Assembly: GCA_946403625.1 (NCBI GenBank)
Contig: CAMJAP010000002.1
Span: 1-64,000 of the forward strand
Direction of reading: 5' to 3'
Length of the DNA: 64,000 nt
From: an uncultured Lachnospiraceae bacterium
Lineage (GTDB): Bacteria; Bacillota; Clostridia; Lachnospirales; Lachnospiraceae
Positions 52,744 through 61,184 of the stretch are shown here, one piece after another. A program made the translations under genes and the position numbers. Within the stretch, counting starts at the first letter, position 1. The number at the start of each line of letters is the position of its first letter. The notes beneath the pieces are model-generated. The model saw nothing but the letters and a program-made list of their open reading frames with translations. It ran no database searches and was not told where the DNA came from.

Positions 52744-55700
52744 ATGAAACAGAACCGTAAAACAACCGGTATTATCATAGTGGTCACTTTGGTGCTTGCC
52801 GTGGTTACGATCACGAATACTCTGTTGGTATTTCAGATGACATCACAGCAGACCAAAGATTCCGGCGCGTACCAGTTGGCGGGTATCAGCGGGCGTATGG
52901 AGTCGGTGATCAGTGATTCCGAAGCGCTGACGATGAAACTGGGGATGCAGGCGCAGACGTATCTCGGGGATTACGATGCGCTTAAGAGTTTTGTGTACGA
53001 AAAGCAGAAGGAACTGCTGGAAGAAACCGAAGGAAATCTGTTCAGTTTCTATGTCGCCGGAGACGGCTGGGATATCATGCCGGAGTTTAACGACCGGCCG
53101 GAGGGGTATGTTCCTACGGAGAGAGACTGGTACACCGGCGCGATCCGTAACGGCGGCAATCCCTATATCACATCACCTTATATTGATGCCCGAACAGGGA
53201 GCATCTGCTTTACGATCTCGGTAATGCTGAGTGACCACACCACCGTGGCGGCGGTGGACTATACGATGGATACCATCCGCAATTATATCCGCGAGATGTA
53301 CGAGAACGGTACGCGTATGGCCGTGATCGTTACGGATGACGGAACGATCGCAGGATGTACGAATGACCAAATGGTCGGGGAAAACCTGGCGGAAGTGATG
53401 CCGGATTACAGCGGTATCTTCGGGTTGGCCAAGGGCAGCGACGGTGTCGTGATGAGCCATATCCGCAGCGGAGTGCATTCGGAAACCCTTTTCGCGACGC
53501 GGTCCTCGTCCGGCTGGAATATGATCGTCGGCGTCAGCAACTGGTCTTTGTACCAGAATTCCTATCTGCAGCTGGCGGCGATGAGTTTGATCAACCTGGG
53601 CCTGTTTCTGGTGATCCTGATGCTGTATACGAGCAGTATCCGAAACCGCAAGAAGGCGGAAGATGCGCTGTCTTCCAAGGAAGCGTTTCTGGACAAGATC
53701 ACCGGAGAACTGCGGGATCCGCTGCATCGCATCGTAGATTGTGCCAGCGTGGAAAACATTCGACACAGCGCTGACTATGAAGAGGAATTCATCAAGATCC
53801 GCGAGGCTTCCGGGCGTTTGTCCGAGATGATCGGTCAGATCATTTCCTACAAGACCATTGCGCAGAATGAGACCCGGGAAAAACGGGAGCGGAAGCACAT
53901 TCCGGAAGGCGGTATTAACGAGCGGTTTCGTGCCGTTATCATCAGTGTGTTGCTGTTTGTTATGGGCATCAGCCTGTATACGAATATTTCGGCTACACTG
54001 CGCTGGGGAACGAACCGGATGCGCAGTGAAGTGGAGAGTTACGAGTACAAACTGTCCGAGTGGCTGGATACGCAAAAGAGCATTCTGGATATGTTTTGCA
54101 GCATCATCTCCACACATCCGGAGATGCTTGCGGACTATGACGGTACCGTCGAGTATCTGAACCGTATCACACAGCAGTATCCGGAAATTTCCGTGACCTA
54201 TATGACCAATCCCAATCTGGAGCCTACGGTTTTTATGAATAACGGATGGCTGCCGGATGAAAACTGGCATGTGGAAGAGCGGGAATGGTATATCGATACG
54301 CTGCATTCGGAAAAGGGGTGGAGCATTTCCGCACCCTATTTCGATGAACAGACGGGACTGTACTGTCTGACGATCTCGGAGCAGGTATACGATGCCAGAA
54401 CCGGGGAATGGCTGGGCATCTTCGGCATCGACTTCTATATGGACAAGCTGACGGATATCCTGGGCAGCAGTTATTCCGATAAGGGATATGCGTTTCTGGC
54501 CGATGCAAGGGGCGAGATCATCAACCATCCTTACGGCAGCTATCAGATGTCGGAGAGCCGTTCCACAAATGTTTCGCAGCTGACGTATCGCGAGATTCCG
54601 ACGGACGGAACGGTTCATATCTGCCGGGATTATGACGGGCAGAATCGTATCCTGATCGCCAGCCGGGACGAGAGTTCGCACTTTACGGTGTATGTGGCGA
54701 GCAGCATCTGGAAGATCTACGGCAATGTATTGGTATACGGTGTGATCTCGCTGGTTGCCTTCCTGATCTGCATCATCATGGTTTATCGCCTGCTGACGGC
54801 GCAGATCAATTGGCAGGAGGAAGTGAACCGCAAGCTGAAGGAGTCGGCAGATACGGCGATCGCCGCCGGAAATGCCAAGAGCCGTTTCCTGGCGCAGATG
54901 TCCCACGAGATCCGTACTCCGATCAATGCGGTGCTCGGTATGAACGAGATGATCCTGCGGGAATCGGAGGATGCTTCCATCCGGGAGTATTCGAATAACA
55001 TCCAGAGTGCCGGACGGACGCTGCTTTCGCTGATCAACAGCATTTTGGATTTTTCCAAGATCGAAGACGGCAAGATGGAGATCCTGCCGGTGGAATACGA
55101 CAGTGCGGCAATGATCCATGATATGGTCAATTCGGTTTCCGAGAGGGCCAAAGCCAAGGGGCTGCAGATGAAGGTTTCCGTCGATGAAAAATTGCCGGTA
55201 AAGCTCTACGGAGATGACGTAAGATTGCGTCAGGTAGTTGTCAATCTATTGACAAATGGTGTAAAATATACGGAGACTGGCTGTGTATCATTGACGATCC
55301 GCGGCACAGAACGGACCGCCGATAAGATCCGTATTTATGTGGAAGTCAAGGATACCGGAATCGGTATACGGGAAGAGGATCGGGAGAAACTTTTTGAGTC
55401 TTTCCAGAGGCTGGATGAGACCCGCAACCGTAATATCGAAGGCACCGGACTGGGCATGTCCATTGTAACGGGACTTTTGGAGATGATGGGCAGCAGCCTG
55501 CAGGTGGACAGCGTCTACGGAGAAGGCTCTTCGTTCTCGTTCTACATCGATCAGGGCATCGTGGATGCGGAACCGATCGGGGATTATGAGGAACATCTGG
55601 CAAAGAGCGTGCAGACCAAGACCGAAACAGGACATCTGTATGCGCCGGATGCAAAGGTGCTGGTCGTTGATGACAATGAAATGAATCTGAAGGTGATCCG

Positions 55701-56496
55701 CAGCCTTCTGAAAGTAAACGGTATCCTTCCGGATACCGTGCTCTCCGGGGCAGCAGCACTGGAATCGGTACGGCAGAAGAAGTATGATCTGATCTTTATG
55801 GATCACATGATGCCGAAGATGGACGGTATGGAAACACTGGCCAAGATGCATTCGGAGCATCTGCTGTCGGAGGATACCGTGGTGGTGGCGCTGACCGCCA
55901 ACGCTATTGTAGGCGCCCGGGATATGTATATTCAGGCAGGATTTGCGGATTATCTGACCAAGCCGATCGAGATCCCGGCACTGGAAAAGACATTGGAAAT
56001 GTATCTGCCGGAGGGGATCGTCGGTTTTCGGGAGATACAAAGCGGCAGACCGGATTCCGAAGCAACGCCGGAAGATGCGAAAGAAAGCGACTCCGGACAG
56101 TTCACACTGGAGGAAATGCGGGAATTTCATGAGCAATGTCCCGCGATCGATCTGCTGACGGCGCTGAGTTATTGCATGGATTCTAAGGAATTTCTTTATG
56201 ATACTTTAGCAATCTATCTGGAAGAAGACCGTCGGGAAGAAATGGAAACGCTGTTTGCGCAGAAGGATTGGGAGAATTACCGGATCCGTGCGCACAGTTT
56301 AAAGAGCATTTCCAAAACGATCGGCGCGATGGTGTTTTCCGAACATGCCAGAGCGATGGAATTCGCACTGAAAGATCATAATATTGATTATGTTACATTA
56401 CATCACGGGGAACTGCTCACGGAGTACGGCGAGTTGCTCGGGATGATCCGAAAAGTTGTGGGGGAAGACAGTAATGAGCAAAGCAGTGGTGATTGA
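52744..56496 (+). CDS. Hybrid histidine kinase with two dCache sensors, vestigial DHp, REC and HPt
   Basis: The order along 1250 residues is: TM (9-31), dCache sensor 1 (about 32-280), TM, a degenerate DHp (FLDKITGELRDPLHRI near 315-330), TM (396-416), dCache sensor 2 (about 417-663), TM (664-686), active DHp (MSHEIRTPINAV, His near 721), ATPase (N box VVVNLLTNGVKYT, G2 GTGLGMSIVTG), receiver (Asp near 1020 in FMDHMMP) and HPt (His near 1184 in RAHSLKSISKTIGA). In the first DHp the phosphoacceptor His is Gly and no ATPase follows. It heads an operon with two response regulators and overlaps the next gene by 23 bases. Confidence 0.92.
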   Translation: MKQNRKTTGIIIVVTLVLAVVTITNTLLVFQMTSQQTKDSGAYQLAGISGRMESVISDSEALTMKLGMQAQTYLGDYDALKSFVYEKQKELLEETEGNLFSFYVAGDGWDIMPEFNDRPEGYVPTERDWYTGAIRNGGNPYITSPYIDARTGSICFTISVMLSDHTTVAAVDYTMDTIRNYIREMYENGTRMAVIVTDDGTIAGCTNDQMVGENLAEVMPDYSGIFGLAKGSDGVVMSHIRSGVHSETLFATRSSSGWNMIVGVSNWSLYQNSYLQLAAMSLINLGLFLVILMLYTSSIRNRKKAEDALSSKEAFLDKITGELRDPLHRIVDCASVENIRHSADYEEEFIKIREASGRLSEMIGQIISYKTIAQNETREKRERKHIPEGGINERFRAVIISVLLFVMGISLYTNISATLRWGTNRMRSEVESYEYKLSEWLDTQKSILDMFCSIISTHPEMLADYDGTVEYLNRITQQYPEISVTYMTNPNLEPTVFMNNGWLPDENWHVEEREWYIDTLHSEKGWSISAPYFDEQTGLYCLTISEQVYDARTGEWLGIFGIDFYMDKLTDILGSSYSDKGYAFLADARGEIINHPYGSYQMSESRSTNVSQLTYREIPTDGTVHICRDYDGQNRILIASRDESSHFTVYVASSIWKIYGNVLVYGVISLVAFLICIIMVYRLLTAQINWQEEVNRKLKESADTAIAAGNAKSRFLAQMSHEIRTPINAVLGMNEMILRESEDASIREYSNNIQSAGRTLLSLINSILDFSKIEDGKMEILPVEYDSAAMIHDMVNSVSERAKAKGLQMKVSVDEKLPVKLYGDDVRLRQVVVNLLTNGVKYTETGCVSLTIRGTERTADKIRIYVEVKDTGIGIREEDREKLFESFQRLDETRNRNIEGTGLGMSIVTGLLEMMGSSLQVDSVYGEGSSFSFYIDQGIVDAEPIGDYEEHLAKSVQTKTETGHLYAPDAKVLVVDDNEMNLKVIRSLLKVNGILPDTVLSGAAALESVRQKKYDLIFMDHMMPKMDGMETLAKMHSEHLLSEDTVVVALTANAIVGARDMYIQAGFADYLTKPIEIPALEKTLEMYLPEGIVGFREIQSGRPDSEATPEDAKESDSGQFTLEEMREFHEQCPAIDLLTALSYCMDSKEFLYDTLAIYLEEDRREEMETLFAQKDWENYRIRAHSLKSISKTIGAMVFSEHARAMEFALKDHNIDYVTLHHGELLTEYGELLGMIRKVVGEDSNEQSSGD

Positions 56497-56830
56497 TGAC
56501 GATCCTATGTTTCGCCGATTGGCCCAGATGGTATTGAAGAAGAAAAACGTGGAGATCCATGAGGCCGATAATGCTACGGACGGTATCGCACTCATTCGTC
56601 GGGAAAAACCGGATGTCGTATTTCTGGATGTGGCAATGCCGGGGATCGGCGGGCTGGAAGCTTTGGGGATGATCCGGCAGGATGCGGAGATCGCGGATAC
56701 CAAAGTGTTTTTCCTTACCGGCGCGGAGGAGGAAGGCGTAAAGCAGCAGGCAGAGGAACTGGGAGCAGCCGGATTTATCGCAAAACCCTTTACTGCGGAT
56801 ATGCTCTATGCGGCTCTCGGATCGGAATAA
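56474..56830 (+). CDS. Single-domain response regulator
   Basis: ATG 56474 lies inside the end of the kinase gene, with GGGGGAAG upstream. The 118-residue product is a lone receiver: VIDDDPMFRRL, phosphoacceptor Asp in VVFLDVAMPGIGG near 55, and the conserved Lys in FIAKPF near 105. It has no output domain, so it is probably a phosphorelay intermediate or an allosteric partner for the adjacent kinase or diguanylate cyclase. Confidence 0.92.
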   Translation: MSKAVVIDDDPMFRRLAQMVLKKKNVEIHEADNATDGIALIRREKPDVVFLDVAMPGIGGLEALGMIRQDAEIADTKVFFLTGAEEEGVKQQAEELGAAGFIAKPFTADMLYAALGSE

Positions 56831-56875
56831 TACAACACTTGTAAAGAATAATGTTTCACAGGAAGGATGAGAAGT

Positions 56876-58213
56876 ATGAAACATGTCCTGGTCGTGGACG
56901 ACGAAAAAATCAATCTGAATTGCGCAAGTGCTGCACTGAACGGACATTATAAAGTAACAACGGCGATTTCAGGAAAACAGGCGTTACAGTTTTTATCTGT
57001 AACCATACCGGATATTGTTTTGCTCGACATTAATATGCCTCTGATGGATGGTTATCAGGTGATGGAGCAGATGCGTGCACAGGAGCGGACCAAGTCGGTT
57101 CCGGTGGCATTTATGTCTGCCGAAAAAGATGCCGTAACCGAAGGCAAGTGTCTGGAGATGGGGGCGGTGGACTTTTTGCCCAAGCCTTTTGTACCGAGTA
57201 TCCTGCTGGGACGCATTGAAAAGATCATGCGTACGCTGGATACCCAGCAGACGCTGACCGCAGAACTAAAAGATATCAAGGACAAATCTCAAAAGGATGC
57301 CCTGACCGGTCTTTGGAACCGCAACTATACCTCACAGGTGGTGGAGGAGCGGTTGCGTAAAGGCGGTAAGGGTGCGCTCTTTATGATCGATATGGATAAC
57401 TTCAAAGCCATTAACGACAATTACGGGCATGATGCCGGGGATAAGACTTTGGAGATGTTTGCGGATACCCTGCGGGATCATACCGGCAAGAAGGATGTGG
57501 CATGCCGTATCGGCGGTGACGAATTTGTGGCCTATATCGACAGTAACGTGGATAAGGCAAAGCTCGGGGAGATCGCGGGCAGTATCATCAAGGAACTGTG
57601 TCACAAACTGGAAGAATGCAAGTACGAGACCAATTCTTCGGTGTCCGTAGGTATTGCGCTGGCACCCGAGGACGGACAGGATTTTACCGCGCTGTATAAT
57701 GCGGCGGATAAGGCACTTTACCACGTGAAGCAAAACGGTAAAAATGCATACCATTTCTTCAGCGACCAGACCCCTGCGGATATGGAGCAGGCAGCGCGTT
57801 ATGCGGACATCCGCTATTTCCACGAACTGGCGAGACGGACCGACGGACACAGAGGGGCTTATCAGGTGGACCTGCGCGGCTTCCAGTATGTATACAATTT
57901 CCTGGTGCGTCAGGCAGAGCGCGGGCGTTTTGATACCCGTGTGCTGTTGCTCAATCTGATGCCGGACGAAGGCTATGTTCCGCAAAAGGATGAGCTGGAA
58001 AAAGATATGGAACTGTTGGAAGAGGCTTTGTTCAACGGCTTGCGCAGAGGGGATATCTTTACGAGATATTCCGACAAGCAGGTGGTGCTGCTGCTGCCGG
58101 AGACGGGAGAAGAGGAAGCCAAGGGGATCGTTGCCAGAGTTGCCGCAGACTATGAAGGACGGTACAACGGCGGAAAGATCCATGTATATTACGAAACCGT
58201 AGTATTAAAGTAA
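56876..58213 (+). CDS. Response regulator with tandem GGDEF domains (diguanylate cyclase)
   Basis: This 445-residue protein has a receiver (1-120, Asp in IVLLDINMPLMDG near 52), an intact GGDEF domain (about 135-295, GGDEF at 213-217) and a second degenerate GGDEF-like domain (about 300-440). In the first domain the inhibitory RxxD site reads GKKD, so its Arg is missing. In the second the active site reads SDKQV but the RxxD position is RRGD (390-393), in exact register. It probably makes cyclic-di-GMP in response to the upstream kinase. ATG 56876 is preferred over 56867 on ribosome-site spacing. Confidence 0.9.
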   Translation: MKHVLVVDDEKINLNCASAALNGHYKVTTAISGKQALQFLSVTIPDIVLLDINMPLMDGYQVMEQMRAQERTKSVPVAFMSAEKDAVTEGKCLEMGAVDFLPKPFVPSILLGRIEKIMRTLDTQQTLTAELKDIKDKSQKDALTGLWNRNYTSQVVEERLRKGGKGALFMIDMDNFKAINDNYGHDAGDKTLEMFADTLRDHTGKKDVACRIGGDEFVAYIDSNVDKAKLGEIAGSIIKELCHKLEECKYETNSSVSVGIALAPEDGQDFTALYNAADKALYHVKQNGKNAYHFFSDQTPADMEQAARYADIRYFHELARRTDGHRGAYQVDLRGFQYVYNFLVRQAERGRFDTRVLLLNLMPDEGYVPQKDELEKDMELLEEALFNGLRRGDIFTRYSDKQVVLLLPETGEEEAKGIVARVAADYEGRYNGGKIHVYYETVVLK

Positions 58214-58226
58214 CGGATATTTGATC

Positions 58227-58261
58227 GCTGCCGGGTTTGGAACCGATACCCGGCAGCCTTT
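58227..58261 (+). terminator. Terminator between the signalling operon and the ABC importer
   Basis: GCTGCCGGGT pairs with ACCCGGCAGC around an 11-base loop, followed by CTTTTATT. Confidence 0.85.
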
Positions 58262-58300
58262 TATTGTCTGCAGGTACAGAAGATCGGAGGAGTGTGTTCC

Positions 58301-59398
58301 ATGAAAGTGGTGCTGGAGCATCTGACAAAAGTATTTCCGGGAAGAGAAAAGAAGAATCCGAAAGATGTGGTCGCCGTGAGCGACTTTCATTTTGTGATCC
58401 CGGACGGCAAGCTGGTGGGGCTTTTGGGGCCTTCCGGCTGTGGGAAGAGTACCGCACTCAATCTGATCAGCGGGCTGGAGGTGCCGACGGAAGGGCGCAT
58501 CTTTTTCGGAGACGATGATGTGACGGATCTGCCGCCGGAGCACCGCGGCGTGGGACTGGTGTTTCAGAACTATGCGCTGTATCCGCATCTGACGGTACGG
58601 CAGAACATCCGCTTTCCGTTGGAAAATTTAAAAGGCGATGCCAAACTCTCTAAAGAAGAGATGGAAGATAAGGTGCTGGAAGCGGCCAAGGTCGTACAGA
58701 TCGAAGGCTTGTTGGATCGCAAGCCGGCGGAGATGTCCGGCGGGCAGCAGCAGCGCGTGGCGATCGCAAGAGCACTGGTTAAGAAGCCCAAGGTACTGCT
58801 TTTGGATGAGCCCTTGTCCAATCTGGATGCGCGACTGCGTCTGCAGACCAGAGAGGAGATTCGGCGGATCCAGTGCGAGACCGGGATCACGACGATCTTT
58901 GTTACCCACGATCAGGAAGAGGCCATGAGCATCTCGGACAGCATCGTGGTGATGAAGGAAGGTAAGGTGCAGCAGGTGGGCGCGCCGCAGGAAGTCTATG
59001 ACAGCCCGGCCAATCTGTTCGTGGCCAAATTCCTGGGAAATCCCCAGATTAATGTATTTGAAGGAACGGTAACGAAGGAACGCCTGTACATCGGCGACGA
59101 TGATCTGCTGGAGGTGAAGGGTGTACCGGACGGCAAGGTGCTGGTGGGGATCCGGCCGGAAGCCTTTATCTGGAACCGGGAAGGCGCCTTCTGCTGTGAC
59201 AAAAAATCCGTGGAAGTGATGGGACGCGACAGCAGTATCGTATTCGGACACGCAGGAGCGGTGACTACACAGCCCAGAGCCATCATTGATTCGGAGCTGG
59301 TTTCCGAAAAGATGGAAGATCAGGTGCGTTTTGATCTGCGTCCGAAAAAAGTATTTCTGTTTCATCCCGAGACGGAAGAAAGGATCTCGTTTTCATGA
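58301..59398 (+). CDS. Carbohydrate ABC importer ATPase (MsmK/UgpC type)
   Basis: This CUT1-type ATPase has Walker A GPSGCGKST, Q-loop VFQNYALYPHL, signature MSGGQQQR, Walker B VLLLDEPLSNLD and H-loop VTHDQEE. A C-terminal regulatory OB/TOBE region follows (about 240-365). ATG 58301 has GGAGGA nine bases upstream; the track's GTG at 58292 is too close to it. It overlaps the first permease by four bases. Unlike many Bacillota that share one MsmK, this importer has its own ATPase. Confidence 0.94.
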   Translation: MKVVLEHLTKVFPGREKKNPKDVVAVSDFHFVIPDGKLVGLLGPSGCGKSTALNLISGLEVPTEGRIFFGDDDVTDLPPEHRGVGLVFQNYALYPHLTVRQNIRFPLENLKGDAKLSKEEMEDKVLEAAKVVQIEGLLDRKPAEMSGGQQQRVAIARALVKKPKVLLLDEPLSNLDARLRLQTREEIRRIQCETGITTIFVTHDQEEAMSISDSIVVMKEGKVQQVGAPQEVYDSPANLFVAKFLGNPQINVFEGTVTKERLYIGDDDLLEVKGVPDGKVLVGIRPEAFIWNREGAFCCDKKSVEVMGRDSSIVFGHAGAVTTQPRAIIDSELVSEKMEDQVRFDLRPKKVFLFHPETEERISFS

Positions 59399-60294
59399 AA
59401 AAGAGATCATCTTCCCAATTTAAGGCGTGGTTATACCTGCTGCCGGCAGCGCTTTTCCTGGCAGTGTTTTTGGTATATCCGCTGATCGACGTGCTGATCT
59501 ATTCCTTTGAGGAAGGATTCAATTTTGCTTCGCAGACCTATCAGGGGACGGGACTGTACAACTATTCCTATGTCCTGCATGATCCCTATTTTATCCAGGC
59601 GCTCAAAAATACTTTCCTGATCGTGATCATCACGGTGCCGCTCTCCACCGGGCTGGCGCTGCTGATCTCGCTGGGCTTAAACAAGATCAAAGCGCTGAAA
59701 GACCTGTTCCAGACCATCTTTTTTCTTCCGTATGTGACCAATACGCTGGCGGTCGGTCTGGTCTTTATGATCCTGTTCAAAAAGACCGCGTATACGGACG
59801 GTATGATCAATGTGCTGCTCCATGCCTTCGGATCTCCGGGAGTGGATTTTATCGAGGGACCGTATTGGGCAAAGATGTTTGTGATGTGCCTGTATACGAT
59901 CTGGGTGGTGCTGCCCTTCAAGATCCTGATCCTGACCAGTGCGCTGGCCAGCGTAAATCCGATGTATTACAAGGCGGCAAGAGTGGACGGAACTTCTCCG
60001 GCCAGAATCTTTTTCCGCATTACACTGCCGATGATCTCGCCGATGATCTTTTATCTGGTGATCACGGGTTTCATCGGGGCGTTTAAGGCCTACAGCGATG
60101 AGGTGGCATTGTTCGGAACCAATCTGAATGCGGCCGGGATGAATACCATCGTGGGTTATGTGTACGATATGCTCTACGGTGACAGCGGCGGCTATCCGTC
60201 GTATGCATCGGCGGCGGCGCTGATCTTGTTTATCGTGATCCTGACCATCACGGCGATCAATCTGTTGGTCAGCAACAAAAAGGTGAGTATGTAA
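59395..60294 (+). CDS. Carbohydrate ABC importer permease 1 (MalF/UgpA type)
   Basis: This 299-residue permease has six TM helices and the EAA loop (NPMYYKAARVDGTSPARIFFRITLPMISPMI, about residues 185-215) that docks the ATPase. The N-terminus SSQFKAWLYLLPAALFLAVFLVYPLIDVLIYSF is typical of MalF/UgpA proteins. The start overlaps the ATPase stop, so the two are coupled. Confidence 0.94.
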   Translation: MKKRSSSQFKAWLYLLPAALFLAVFLVYPLIDVLIYSFEEGFNFASQTYQGTGLYNYSYVLHDPYFIQALKNTFLIVIITVPLSTGLALLISLGLNKIKALKDLFQTIFFLPYVTNTLAVGLVFMILFKKTAYTDGMINVLLHAFGSPGVDFIEGPYWAKMFVMCLYTIWVVLPFKILILTSALASVNPMYYKAARVDGTSPARIFFRITLPMISPMIFYLVITGFIGAFKAYSDEVALFGTNLNAAGMNTIVGYVYDMLYGDSGGYPSYASAAALILFIVILTITAINLLVSNKKVSM

Positions 60295-60311
60295 AGGACC
60301 GGGCGTAGTAA

Positions 60312-61181
60312 ATGGAAGAGAACTATCAGCAGATCATAAAAAAGAATAAAGCCGTAACGACCGGCAAGACGGTGCTGTTGTACCTGGGCCTTACCGTATG
60401 GGGCGTGGTGGTGCTGTTTCCGTTTTACTGGATGCTGCTTACTTCCGTAAAGAGCTATTCGTCGTATAATGCGGAATATGTGCCGAAGCTGTATACGCTC
60501 GCACCGACGATCCGCAATTACATCGATGCGTTCACGGCGGTTCCGCTGGCGCGATATTTTCTGAATACCCTGATCTTTACGGTGCTGACCACATTGTTTA
60601 TGCTGTTTGTGACGATTCTGGCGGCCTTTGCCTTTGCGCGTCTTTCCTTTAAGGGGAAGGATATCGTCTTTGCCTTTTTCCTGTCACTGATGATGATCCC
60701 GAACGAGCTGGTGGTGATCACCAACTTCGTGACGGTGACCAATCTGGATCTGCGCAACAGTTTTGCCGGCCTGATCCTGCCGAGCGTGACTTCGGTCTTT
60801 TATATCTATCTGCTGAAAGAAAATTTCGAGCAGATCCCGGAGGAACTGTATAAGGCGGCAAAGGTGGACGGCACTTCCGACTGGCGGTATCTGTGGAAGG
60901 TGATGATCCCCATCTGCCGGCCGACCATCGTAACGATTACCATATTGAAAGTGATCGAGTGCTGGAATTCCTATATCTGGCCGCGACTGATCACCGACGA
61001 TGCGGCGTATTTTCTGGTATCCAACGGCATTCAGGAGATCCGGGAGAACGGTTTCGGCCGTGAGAATATTCCGGCGATGATGGCAGCAGTGGTCGTGATC
61101 TCGCTGCCGCTTGTGATTTTGTTTCTGATCTTCCACAAAAAGATCATGGAAGGGGTATCCAGGGGAGGAACCAAAGGATAA
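60312..61181 (+). CDS. Carbohydrate ABC importer permease 2 (MalG/UgpE type)
   Basis: This 289-residue permease has six TM helices and the EAA loop (IPEELYKAAKVDGTSDWRYLWKVMIPICRPTI). The pair FPFYWMLLTSVKSYS near the first TM helix is typical of MalG/UgpE proteins. It follows permease 1 by 17 bases. The binding-protein gene starts three bases after its stop. Confidence 0.94.
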   Translation: MEENYQQIIKKNKAVTTGKTVLLYLGLTVWGVVVLFPFYWMLLTSVKSYSSYNAEYVPKLYTLAPTIRNYIDAFTAVPLARYFLNTLIFTVLTTLFMLFVTILAAFAFARLSFKGKDIVFAFFLSLMMIPNELVVITNFVTVTNLDLRNSFAGLILPSVTSVFYIYLLKENFEQIPEELYKAAKVDGTSDWRYLWKVMIPICRPTIVTITILKVIECWNSYIWPRLITDDAAYFLVSNGIQEIRENGFGRENIPAMMAAVVVISLPLVILFLIFHKKIMEGVSRGGTKG

Positions 61182-61184
61182 GTT

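Noticed and set aside
53173-55119. 648-residue minus-strand ORF opposite the hybrid kinase
   Set aside because: It is antisense to intact dCache and kinase domains and its composition is His/Arg-rich shadow translation.
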